A stretch of 64,000 nucleotides of DNA. It comes from Chromobacterium phragmitis. GTDB lineage: Bacteria; Pseudomonadota; Gammaproteobacteria; Burkholderiales; Chromobacteriaceae. This document shows, piece by piece, positions 8,594 to 16,605 of this stretch (position 1 is the stretch's first letter; each line of letters starts with the position of its first letter). Location of the stretch: the NCBI RefSeq assembly GCF_003325475.1, contig NZ_CP029495.1, forward strand, positions 2,232,001 through 2,296,000, given 5' to 3'. Below the pieces are notes generated by a model. The model was not told where the DNA came from, did not search any database, and saw nothing but the letters and a program-made list of their open reading frames with translations. Position numbers and translations under genes: made by a program.

Positions 8594-10291
8594 TTGCAAG
8601 CCCTGAGAATCGTTCTGTTGTCCACTGCCTTCAATGGCCTGACCCAACGCGTCTGGCTGGATTTGCGCGAATCCGGCCACCATCCCAGCGTGGTGCTGTT
8701 CACCGATGCCGACGAGGTGGCGAAGCAGGTGGCGGCCGCGAGGCCGCAACTGGTGATCTGTCCCTTTTTGAAAGACCGGGTGCCGGAAGCGTTGTGGCGC
8801 GGCAGCGGCTTCCCGGTGGTGATCGTGCATCCCGGCATCATGGGCGACCGCGGCGCTTCGGCGCTGGATTGGGCGATCATGGATGGCGAAACGCGCTGGG
8901 GCGTAACCGCGCTGCAGGCGGTGGCGGAGATGGATGCAGGGCCGGTATGGTCCAGCCGCGAATTCGAGTTGCCGCCCGGCATCCGCAAGTCCGAACTTTA
9001 CAATGGGCCGGTCAGCGATGCCGCGATCTTCTGCATACGCGACGTGGTGGAGAAATTCGTCGCCGGCTTCCGGCCCCAGCCGGTGGATTACGCCGATCCC
9101 CAGGTGCGCGGCCGCTTGCGCCCTAACCTGAAGCAGGCTGACCGCGCTTTCGACTGGCGGGAGCCGGCCGCCGCGATCAAGCGCCGCATCGACGCCGCCG
9201 ACGGCCAGCCTGGCGTGCTGGCCGAGCTGGCTGGCGGGCGCTACTTTGTCTACGACGCTCATCTCGACCATCGCGCAGGCGAGCCGGGACGGATTCTGGC
9301 CGTTCACGACGACGCGGTGCTGGTGGCTTGCGGCGAGGCCAGCCTGTGGCTGGGCGCGCTCAGGCGGCAGCCGGCGCCGGGAGAGGAAACCTTCAAGCGG
9401 CCGGCGCGCCATGAGCTTGGCCGCTTGCTGGATGACGCGCCGCGGCTGGAGTGGGCGGTGGACTCCCATCCTCATTGCGAGGAAAGCTATCAGCCGATCC
9501 GTTATCGGCAGGTCGGCCAAGTCGGCGAGCTGACGTTCGAGTTCTACAACGGCGCGTTCAGCACCGAGCAATGCCAGCGGCTGACGCGGGCGCTGCAGTG
9601 GGCCAAGCGCCAGGATACCCGGACGCTGCTGATACGCAGCGGCCGGGGCAGCTTCTGCAACGGCGTCCATCTCAACGTGATCCAGGCGGCGGAGCATCCG
9701 GGAGAAGAGGCGTGGCGCAACATCCAGGCGATAGACGACGTTTGCCTGGAAATCCTGACTGCGCCGCAGTTGACCGTTGCCGGCATCGCCGGCAACGCCG
9801 GCGCCGGCGGCGTGATGCTGGGGCTGGCCGCCGACGTGGCTCTGGCGCGGCAGGGGGTGGTGCTGAATCCACACTATCAGACCATGGGTCTGTATGGTTC
9901 GGAATACTGGACCTACACTTTGCCACGCGCGGTGGGCGGCGAAACCGCAGCCCGTTTGTGGAAAGACTGCCTGCCGATCGGCGCGCGCCAAGCGTGGCGG
10001 TTGGGCATGCTGCAGGATATCGGCCCGCGCGACCCGCAAGCCTTCTCCCGCTGGTTGCTGAGCGAGGCCGCGGGGGCTGCGCGGCGCTGGCCGGAGCTGG
10101 CGCGCCGCAAGGAGGCGCTGGATGTGTCCCGGCTGGCGCAATGCCGGCGCACGGAATTGGAGGAAATGCGGCTGGACATGCGGGAGAACCGCAATCAGTT
10201 CGCCGAGCGCTGCCAGGGCTTCGTGCTGAAGCGGCGCGCCTGCCGCACGCCCGAGCGGCTGATCGAAGACTGGGCGCGGGGCGACGGCTGA
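8594..10291 (+). CDS. hypX: HypX/HoxX-type hydrogenase maturation protein (formyltransferase + enoyl-CoA hydratase-like)
   Basis: 565 residues. The N-terminal half resembles formyl-THF hydrolase/transferase (VIVHPGIMGDRGASALDWAI, then GVTALQAVAEMDAGPVW); the C-terminal half is crotonase-like, with GSFCNGVHLNVIQAAEHPGE, GNAGAGGVMLGLAADVALAR and LNPHYQTMGLYGSEYW. This domain order and these motifs are those of HypX, which makes CO from formyl-tetrahydrofolate for the Fe(CO)(CN)2 centre of NiFe hydrogenases in air. The start is a TTG preceded by GGGAGAG. No other hydrogenase gene lies in the window, so its role here is open. GC and codon use are like the neighbours. Confidence 0.85.
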   Translation: MQALRIVLLSTAFNGLTQRVWLDLRESGHHPSVVLFTDADEVAKQVAAARPQLVICPFLKDRVPEALWRGSGFPVVIVHPGIMGDRGASALDWAIMDGETRWGVTALQAVAEMDAGPVWSSREFELPPGIRKSELYNGPVSDAAIFCIRDVVEKFVAGFRPQPVDYADPQVRGRLRPNLKQADRAFDWREPAAAIKRRIDAADGQPGVLAELAGGRYFVYDAHLDHRAGEPGRILAVHDDAVLVACGEASLWLGALRRQPAPGEETFKRPARHELGRLLDDAPRLEWAVDSHPHCEESYQPIRYRQVGQVGELTFEFYNGAFSTEQCQRLTRALQWAKRQDTRTLLIRSGRGSFCNGVHLNVIQAAEHPGEEAWRNIQAIDDVCLEILTAPQLTVAGIAGNAGAGGVMLGLAADVALARQGVVLNPHYQTMGLYGSEYWTYTLPRAVGGETAARLWKDCLPIGARQAWRLGMLQDIGPRDPQAFSRWLLSEAAGAARRWPELARRKEALDVSRLAQCRRTELEEMRLDMRENRNQFAERCQGFVLKRRACRTPERLIEDWARGDG

Positions 10292-10386
10292 GGCATGCCG
10301 CCGCATCCGGCGGGCGTCGAATAGAGCAAGCCGCGTCAAGACCGCCGCGGCGCGCTCAGGCATAGTGGCCGCCATGGAGGACGAGC

Positions 10387-11247
10387 ATGGACAAGGCGGA
10401 CCGCCACGAGCGGCGTTTCACAAAAGTGCTGGATTACATCGCCAGCCATCTGGACCAGCCGCTGGATGTGGCGCGGCTGAGCCAAGTGGCCCATTTCTCT
10501 CCCTTCCATTTTCACCGACAGTTCTCCGCGTATCTGGGGATGGGCGTCGCCCGCTACATCCTGATGCAGCGGCTGCGCCGGGCATCATATTGGCTGGCGT
10601 TCCAGCCGCGGCGCAAGATCACCGCCATTGCGCTGGACTGCGGATTCGAAAACCCCGAGACGTTTTCGCGCGCTTTCCGGCAGGCGCTGGGCCTTTCGCC
10701 CAGCGAATTCCGGCGCTGTCCGGATTGGCCGGACTGGCATTTGCGGATGACGCCCCCGGTCAGAAAAGGAATGGAAAACATGGAAGTCAAAATCGTAACC
10801 GTCGCGCCGGCCATGGTGGCGGCGTTGGAACATCTGGGGCCGCCGGAACGCGTCAACGACAGCGCGCTGCGCTTCATCGAGTGGCGCAAGGAGAGCGGCT
10901 TGTCGCCGGTGCCGGGCAGCCAGACTTACGGCATTGCCTACGACGACCCGGAAGCCACCGCGCCTGAGCGTTTTCGCTTCGACATCTGCGGCAGCGTGTC
11001 CGCACCGGTGCCGGCCAACGCGCAGGGCGTGACAACCAAGGAAATACCGGGCGGGCGCTGCGCGGTGGTTCGCCATGTGGGATCGCACCACGATCTGAGC
11101 GAGGCCGTCTGGTATCTGTATCGGGAATGGTTGCCGGACAGCGACGAGACGCCGCGTGACTTCCCGGTGTACTTCCACTATCTGAACCTGGCCAGCGACA
11201 CGCCGGAGCACTTGCTGCAGACCGATGTCCTTCTGCCCTTGCGCTGA
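10387..11247 (+). CDS. AraC-family regulator with GyrI-like effector domain
   Basis: 286 residues. Two helix-turn-helix units occupy residues about 5-110 (LDVARLSQVAHFSPFHFHRQ, then ITAIALDCGFENPETFSRAF, the AraC signature). From residue about 135 a GyrI-like domain follows (MEVKIVTVAPAMVAALEHLG), known from Rob, SoxS-like and drug-binding regulators. It probably senses a hydrophobic or cationic small molecule. GAGGACGAGC precedes the ATG. A terminator-like hairpin lies shortly downstream. Confidence 0.9.
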   Translation: MDKADRHERRFTKVLDYIASHLDQPLDVARLSQVAHFSPFHFHRQFSAYLGMGVARYILMQRLRRASYWLAFQPRRKITAIALDCGFENPETFSRAFRQALGLSPSEFRRCPDWPDWHLRMTPPVRKGMENMEVKIVTVAPAMVAALEHLGPPERVNDSALRFIEWRKESGLSPVPGSQTYGIAYDDPEATAPERFRFDICGSVSAPVPANAQGVTTKEIPGGRCAVVRHVGSHHDLSEAVWYLYREWLPDSDETPRDFPVYFHYLNLASDTPEHLLQTDVLLPLR

Positions 11248-11318
11248 TGCGCTTTGTGCCGGCTGTCGGCCGCGGCCCGTTCCGCTAAGCTGAAGGGATC
11301 AAGCAAACGTCCATTTGA

Positions 11319-11346
11319 GCGCCGCTTTCCAGCGGCGCTTTCTTTC
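11319..11346 (+). terminator. Terminator-like hairpin after the AraC-type gene
   Basis: AGCGCCGCT-TTCC-AGCGGCGCT followed by TTCTTTC: a 9-bp stem and a pyrimidine-rich tail, 72 bp after the regulator stop and just before the aidB ribosome binding site. Confidence 0.6.
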
Positions 11347-11359
11347 GGGAGCGGGGCGC

Positions 11360-13003
11360 ATGATCTGGCAAACCCATGCAGTGAGCAATCAGTATGACGA
11401 GCTGCAAGACTACAATCTGTTTGATACCGATCCGGCGCTGAAAGAGGCGCTGGCGCGCGCTGGCACCGGCTGGGCGACTGGCTGGCTGGCAACCTACGGC
11501 GAGAGGCTGGGCCGCGCCGAAACCTTCGAACTGGCCGAGCGGGCCAATCATTCCCCTCCTCAATTGCAAGCCTTCGATCGCCGCGGCCGGCGCCTTGACC
11601 GCGTGGATTTCCACCCGTCCTGGCATGCGCTGCTGGCGCTGTACCGCGCCCAGGGGCTGGTGTCGCTGCCGTTCGAGAGCGAGCGTCCCGGCCGCTGGAC
11701 CGCTTTCCTGGCAGGCTTCTACCTGCATGGCCAGGTGGAGGCCGGCACTTTGTGTCCGGCCACCATGACTCAGGCGGCCATTCCCTTGCTGCGCAAAGAG
11801 CCGGCGTTGTGGCGGCAGCTGGGCGACAGGCTGCTCAGCCGCGATCACGACGAGCGCGATCTGCCCGTCGAGCGCAAGCGCTCGGTCTGGATAGGCATGG
11901 GGATGACGGAGAAGCAGGGCGGCTCCGATGTGCGCGCCAATGCCACCTCGGCGACGCCGGTGGGCGCCGGAGGCCGCGGCGGCGAATACCTGCTGCGCGG
12001 CCACAAGTGGTTCTTCTCCGCGCCGATGAGCGATGCCCATCTGGTGGTGGCGCAGACCCGCGACGGCGGCCCGTCCTGCTTTTACGTGCCGCGCTGGCTG
12101 CCGGACGGCGGCCGCAACGCGGTGGCGATCCAGCGCCTGAAGGACAAGGTGGGCAACCGCAGCAACTCCAGCAGCGAGGTGGAGTTCCATGACGCCTGGG
12201 GCCTGCTGATGGGCGAGCCCGGGCGCGGCATTCCCACCATCATCGAGATGGCCGCCCATACCCGGCTCAACTGCGTGATCGGCAGCGCCGCGGTGATGCG
12301 GCAGGGCGTGGTCCAGGCCATCGGCTACGCGCGACGGCGCATGGCGTTCGGCAAGCCTCTGGCGGAGCAGCCGCTGATGCGCGCGGTGCTGGCCGACCTG
12401 GCGCTGGAAAGCGAGGCGGCGCTGTGGCTGGCGGCCCGATTGGCCGAAGGCTTCGAGAACGAGGAGCCGGCGTGGAAGCGCATCGCCACGCCGGCCGCCA
12501 AGTTCTGGGTGTGCAAGCGCGCGGTGGAGATGGCGGGCGAAATCATGGAAGTGTTCGGCGGCAACGGTTATGTCGACGCCGGGCCGGTGTCGCGGCTGTT
12601 TCTCGAAGCCCCGGTCAATTCGATATGGGAAGGCTCGGGCAATGTGATGTGCCTGGATGTGCTGAGGGCGATGCAGCGCGAGCCCGAGGCCTGGTTGCGT
12701 TTGCTCGATGAGCTGGAGAGGCTGGCTGGCGACGAGCGCCGGCTGCTGGCCGCGCTGGCGGACCTGAAGGCGATGGCGGCGCTATCGCCGCCGGAACTGG
12801 AGGTTCAGGGCCGGCGCTTCGCCCAGCAACTGGCGCTGACGGCGCAGGGCTGCCTGTTGCGCGAGCGCGCGCCGCAGGCGATGGCTGACGCCTTCATTTC
12901 CAGCCGTCTGTCTGACAGCCATTGGGGCCGGGTGATGGGCGCGCAGGACGCCAGGGCCATGGATGTGGTCTTCTTGCTGGGGCGGGCGTTGCCGGCGGGG
13001 TGA
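11360..13003 (+). CDS. aidB: AidB-type acyl-CoA dehydrogenase
   Basis: 547 residues, the usual AidB length. It opens MIWQTHAVSNQYDELQDYNL, typical of AidB, and holds the acyl-CoA dehydrogenase motifs WIGMGMTEKQGGSDV (FAD contact), HKWFFSAPMSDAHLVVAQT and EIMEVFGGNGYV; a C-terminal AidB-specific region follows residue 450. AidB is a flavoprotein of the adaptive response to DNA alkylation, able to bind DNA. The ATG at 11360 was chosen for its GGGAGCGGGG site; an in-frame start 15 codons upstream lies inside the terminator hairpin. A 44-bp copy of its 5' end occurs at 14749. Confidence 0.9.
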   Translation: MIWQTHAVSNQYDELQDYNLFDTDPALKEALARAGTGWATGWLATYGERLGRAETFELAERANHSPPQLQAFDRRGRRLDRVDFHPSWHALLALYRAQGLVSLPFESERPGRWTAFLAGFYLHGQVEAGTLCPATMTQAAIPLLRKEPALWRQLGDRLLSRDHDERDLPVERKRSVWIGMGMTEKQGGSDVRANATSATPVGAGGRGGEYLLRGHKWFFSAPMSDAHLVVAQTRDGGPSCFYVPRWLPDGGRNAVAIQRLKDKVGNRSNSSSEVEFHDAWGLLMGEPGRGIPTIIEMAAHTRLNCVIGSAAVMRQGVVQAIGYARRRMAFGKPLAEQPLMRAVLADLALESEAALWLAARLAEGFENEEPAWKRIATPAAKFWVCKRAVEMAGEIMEVFGGNGYVDAGPVSRLFLEAPVNSIWEGSGNVMCLDVLRAMQREPEAWLRLLDELERLAGDERRLLAALADLKAMAALSPPELEVQGRRFAQQLALTAQGCLLRERAPQAMADAFISSRLSDSHWGRVMGAQDARAMDVVFLLGRALPAG

Positions 13004-13379
13004 TCGGGGCGCGCCGCTGTGGATGAAATGACGATCTGGCGTTCCTTGTGGATAAGTCGAGTCGGCAGTGCCGGCATGTCTCCAGAACGCTAACTTCCAG
13101 TGATCGCCATGCTATCGCCTCGGCGCTGCCGCTTGCTTGTGGCGGCCGCCTTGGCTGACACTGCGCTTGATCACGTTTTGGACCGGGCATTTGAGTTGCC
13201 GGCGCTGGACAAACCCATGCCGACGGCGATCCGTTGCGCAAGGGGGCGTCGATCATCGTCATCCGCAGGCCGATCTGGATTCGCCATGCCGTTGCGGGGC
13301 GGGAGGGCTTTCGTTTTGCGCGGGCCACCGAGAAAGGGTCGTTCTCGGCAACGCTTGCGTTGCCGGGCGACGCAGTCGG
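13004..13379. other. Intergenic stretch without a recognisable gene
   Basis: 376 bp between two convergent genes (aidB and the glycosyltransferase). Short open frames exist in several frames, as expected at this GC content, but none has a Shine-Dalgarno, family motif or convincing codon pattern. Confidence 0.5.
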
Positions 13380-14360
13380 TCAGGCCTTCGCCGCCATGGC
13401 TTTGAGCAGCAGCCAGGCCCGGGCTATCCTCCAGGCTTCCTTGGCGCTGCGGGCTTCGCGCAGCAACAATTTGAAGGGTATCTTTTGCATGGCTTCGCAC
13501 GCCAAAGAGCGCCGCGTCTGCATATCTTGCACCCTCTTGCGGAACAAGCCGAGCAGGTGCCCGCATTCGCGGTTTGCTTGCAAGAATAGCGCTTTGCGCA
13601 AAGCTCCCTTGGTCTCCCTGCCAGTTTTCACGATTTCGCCTATCAGGAACAGATAGCCTCGGATGCGGCGTGCGACTGCCGCCGCATCGGTATTGTGCAT
13701 GATTGATGCCGGGTTGTGCCGGTAGCCGTAGCAGGGTTCTGCGGCGAAATAGATTCTTTCCGCGGCAAGCGCCAATTCCATGGTCCAGAGCACATCTTCG
13801 TGTATGACGCCTTCGGGGAAGGCGATCGCATGGGATGCTAAGAAATCGCGACGGATGAACTGTAGCCAACAGTAATGCGGCCATTCGTTTTGCGCTACGG
13901 CGTGGGTTATCCAGGATTCTCCATCGAGGCATGCGCCCCATGGCTGCTGGGTGAAGAGCATTTCTCGTTTCTCGGCCGGATCCTTGTCAAAGGAGAAAGC
14001 GTTTCCGATCAGGACGTCCACTTCATGCCGCTCTGCAAGCGACTGCCAATATCGCAATGTCTCGGGCGCGACCCAGTCGTCCGCATCGGCAAAACAAAGC
14101 CAATCGCCCCGAGCATGGCTGATCGCGATGTTGCGGGCCTTGCTCGGACCGCCGTTGGGCGTGTCGATGACCATCAATCTAGAATCGATGTTCGACCATT
14201 TTTCCAGAATGGAGAGCGAGCCATCGGTAGAGCCGTCGTTGACTGCAATGACTTCAATTTCGCGAATGTCTTGATCGAATAGGCTCTGCAGCAAGTGATC
14301 CAAATGTTTGGAAGCGTTAAAAACCGGAACGATAACGCTTATTTGAGGCGTGGTATTCAT
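13380..14360 (-). CDS. Family 2 glycosyltransferase
   Basis: 326 residues. GT-A fold motifs are clear: ISVIVPVFNASKHLDHLLQS at the N-terminus, VNDGSTDGS (nucleotide binding), GPSKARNIAISHARGDW and FADADDW (DxD metal motif). Such enzymes transfer sugars from nucleotide donors to surface glycans. It stands alone, next to the tRNA integration site, and base composition is somewhat lower in GC than its left neighbours, so it may itself be acquired. Acceptor and donor are unknown. Confidence 0.9.
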   Translation of the reverse strand: MNTTPQISVIVPVFNASKHLDHLLQSLFDQDIREIEVIAVNDGSTDGSLSILEKWSNIDSRLMVIDTPNGGPSKARNIAISHARGDWLCFADADDWVAPETLRYWQSLAERHEVDVLIGNAFSFDKDPAEKREMLFTQQPWGACLDGESWITHAVAQNEWPHYCWLQFIRRDFLASHAIAFPEGVIHEDVLWTMELALAAERIYFAAEPCYGYRHNPASIMHNTDAAAVARRIRGYLFLIGEIVKTGRETKGALRKALFLQANRECGHLLGLFRKRVQDMQTRRSLACEAMQKIPFKLLLREARSAKEAWRIARAWLLLKAMAAKA

Positions 14361-14974
14361 GATGTCTTAATATGATGCCCTGCGGTATTTGAATATCGGC
14401 CTACATTGCGAGACGCTTTACATTGCGTTTGGGCTGCTTGATGGCAATCTGAAAAGCACGCGGAGCGATGAGGCGTTGGATTTCATCGATCCGGATCATG
14501 CTGGTTTTGAGCGTGTCGCTCGATCAGCGTCACGCTAAGGGCTTTGAGCGCGGCATGACGATAACCATGCGAAAAAATGGGGACGCCAGCCAAAGCAAGG
14601 CCTTGAGATCGCTGGTTGGATGATACGGGAAAATATCGTTCAAAGCAGGGACTCTGGTTCTTCATGCGCATCGAGGAGAGTGAGTCAGATATCCGGCTGC
14701 GATGTCGATGCCGCAGCGGTTGAATGATAGCAGTGCTCAGCCGACAACGGCGCTTTCATTCGGGGGCGGTACGCGTGATCTGGAAAACCCATAGAGATGT
14801 GGGAGCCGTGCCTGAAGTGGTTTTTGTGCTGAATGTGATTGTATTTGTATGGAATGATGGAGCGCTAGGGCGCTGCCCGCGTTTCACGCATGCATGGCTG
14901 ATGCTTCGAGCGATGCCGCATTCTACATGCTTCTCGAGAAGCAAGCGCTGGAGACGGGATAGGGATGAAAGGAA
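14361..14974. other. Non-coding stretch left of the island, with an aidB 5'-end copy
   Basis: About 610 bp with no convincing gene. It includes a 44-bp segment at 14749-14792 that matches the aidB leader (11334-11377) at 38 of 44 positions, covering the Shine-Dalgarno and first codons. The frame after the copy does not continue as AidB. Confidence 0.45.
14749..14792 (+). repeat. Partial duplication of the aidB leader and start
   Basis: Aligned without gaps to 11334-11377 with six mismatches. The copy has GTG in place of the aidB ATG and codes VIWKTH against MIWQTH, then diverges. It is probably a leftover of a duplication or of a lost aidB-like gene. Confidence 0.6.
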
Positions 14975-15008
14975 AAAGGGGCTGCCCGCGAAACGCGGCA
15001 ACCCCTTT
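14975..15008 (-). terminator. Original terminator of the interrupted tRNA gene
   Basis: On the minus strand AAAGGGG-TTGCC-GCG-TTT-CGC-GGGCA-GCCCC is followed by TTTTTCC: a long stem with one or two mismatches and a U tract, 6 bp past the tRNA 3'-end fragment. The island insertion separated it from the tRNA, which now sits near 40.6 kb. Confidence 0.75.
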
Positions 15009-15013
15009 GTGCT

Positions 15014-15063
<50 letters not shown>

Positions 15064-15191
15064 CAAATTTAATTGATTCACTTTGGTTGATATTTGTTGA
15101 TTTTAACTCCTAACATCAGGAAATATAAGGAATTAATCTGGGTTTGGCCTGTTGTTGCTGTTGACCGGCAATGACTGACTACCTTAGTATT

Positions 15192-15211
15192 TGCCTACAT
15201 ATTGCCTACAT
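15192..15211 (+). promoter_or_regulatory. Tandem TGCCTACAT sites, left end (probable integrase arm sites)
   Basis: TGCCTACAT at 15192-15200 and 15203-15211, spaced 11 bp start to start, just before the integrase GTG. The same pair with the same spacing occurs at 40481-40500 near the right end. Position next to the attachment repeat suggests arm-type sites or integrase autoregulation. Confidence 0.6.
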
Positions 15212-15220
15212 GGAGTGGTT

Positions 15221-16552
15221 GTGAGCAAGCAAAACTTTACTGCTGCACGGGTCGAGGGCTTTCAGTGCGAAGCAGGCAAGCAGCAGACAATTTACTGGGA
15301 TGCCAAGACTCCGGGGTTTGGGTTAAGAGTCACTTCCAAGGGGGCAAGGGCCTACATTTTCGAGTCACGCTTGTTTGGAAAAACAGTCCGCATGACCATC
15401 GGCGATGCCCGTGCTTGGGAGCTTGGTAGAGCTAGAACTGAGGCCGCACGGCTGCGTACTTTGATTGATGATGGCAAGGATCCAAGAGAGGTTCGCGCAG
15501 AGCAACAAGCCGCACATGAAGCCCGAAGAGCTGAGTCTTTAAGGCATGACCTACTTGTTAGAGAGGCTTGGGATCAATATTTGGAGGTGCGTAAGGAAAA
15601 GTGGTCCGACCGGCACTATTTGGATCACCTGCGTCTTTCAGAAACTGGCGGCCGGTCTGCTAAGAAAGGGGGGCGCCAAATTGTACCAGGCCCACTTGCC
15701 GCGCTGATGGTGCTTAGACTGTCAGAGTTGACTCGAGAAACGGTAGACGCTTGGCTGGGGGAAGAGGTCAAAATCCGTCCCGCAAGGGCTAGGTTGGCTT
15801 TTTCGTTGTTGAAGGCTTTCATCACTTGGAGCCAAGAACAACCGGAATATGAGGGGTTGGCCTCTCCTGAGGTTTGTACGAACAAGCGGATACGTGAGCA
15901 TTTGCCGAAACAGCAGATCAAAGTTGACTGCTTGCAACGGGAGCAACTGACAGCGTGGTTTGCTGCTGTTCGATCACTAAGTAACCCTGTGATTGCCACC
16001 TATTTGCAAGCTTTGCTGATTACCGGCGCGCGGCGAGAAGAAATGGCAGGGCTACGCTGGGAGGATGTGGACTTCAAATGGCGTAGCCTATCGATTGCGG
16101 ACAAGGTTGAGGAAAATGGCCGTGTTATCCCATTGACACCATATCTATCAAGCCTTCTGCAAGACTTGAAGCGCCTTAATGAGGCACCGCCTAACAAACG
16201 CATACTGATGAAACTGGAGCAGCAGGGCAAATCCTGGCAACCTTCGCCGTGGGTTTTTTTTAGTACGACATCCGCAGACGGTAAAATCGCGGAACCACGC
16301 ATTGCCCATCGTAGGGCTCTTCTTGAAGCGGAACTCCCTCATCTTACCATTCATGGCTTGCGCCGCAGTTTCGGCACGCTTGCTGAGTGGGTAGAGTGCC
16401 CTACGGGCATAGTCGCTCAAATCATGGGGCACAAGCCTAGCGCTATTGCTGAAAAGCATTACCGTCGGCGGCCTATAGATCTATTACGTGTTTGGCATGA
16501 CAAAATCGAGATGTGGATACTTGAGCAGGCTGGGATCGTTACTAGCCGGTAG
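15221..16552 (+). CDS. Site-specific tyrosine integrase (P4-type, DUF4102 N-terminus)
   Basis: 443 residues. The N-terminal arm-binding domain (WDAKTPGFGLRVTSKGARAY near residue 25) is that of P4-type integrases. The catalytic domain has Arg in ITGARREEMAGLRWEDVD, HGLRRSFGTL, GH in IMGHKPSA and the Tyr nucleophile in EKHYRRRP. The GTG at 15221 is preferred because GGAG lies five bases before it; in-frame TTG starts upstream overlap the arm-type repeats. It faces into the island, adjacent to the left attachment repeat. It probably carries out integration and excision at the tRNA. Confidence 0.93.
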   Translation: MSKQNFTAARVEGFQCEAGKQQTIYWDAKTPGFGLRVTSKGARAYIFESRLFGKTVRMTIGDARAWELGRARTEAARLRTLIDDGKDPREVRAEQQAAHEARRAESLRHDLLVREAWDQYLEVRKEKWSDRHYLDHLRLSETGGRSAKKGGRQIVPGPLAALMVLRLSELTRETVDAWLGEEVKIRPARARLAFSLLKAFITWSQEQPEYEGLASPEVCTNKRIREHLPKQQIKVDCLQREQLTAWFAAVRSLSNPVIATYLQALLITGARREEMAGLRWEDVDFKWRSLSIADKVEENGRVIPLTPYLSSLLQDLKRLNEAPPNKRILMKLEQQGKSWQPSPWVFFSTTSADGKIAEPRIAHRRALLEAELPHLTIHGLRRSFGTLAEWVECPTGIVAQIMGHKPSAIAEKHYRRRPIDLLRVWHDKIEMWILEQAGIVTSR

Positions 16553-16605
16553 GAATTTGGTCACATGGAGGCTTTCTCAACAAAGAGAAAGCCATCCAGT
16601 GTGTT

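Noticed and set aside
13100..13405. Open frames between aidB and the glycosyltransferase.
   Set aside because: Three overlapping frames are open at once, none with a ribosome binding site or domain motif.
14380..14545. A frame of about 55 codons (containing GLLDGNLKSTRSDEALDFID) that reads like a protein fragment.
   Set aside because: No start codon with a Shine-Dalgarno, no recognised family, and its length is within chance; left as non-coding.
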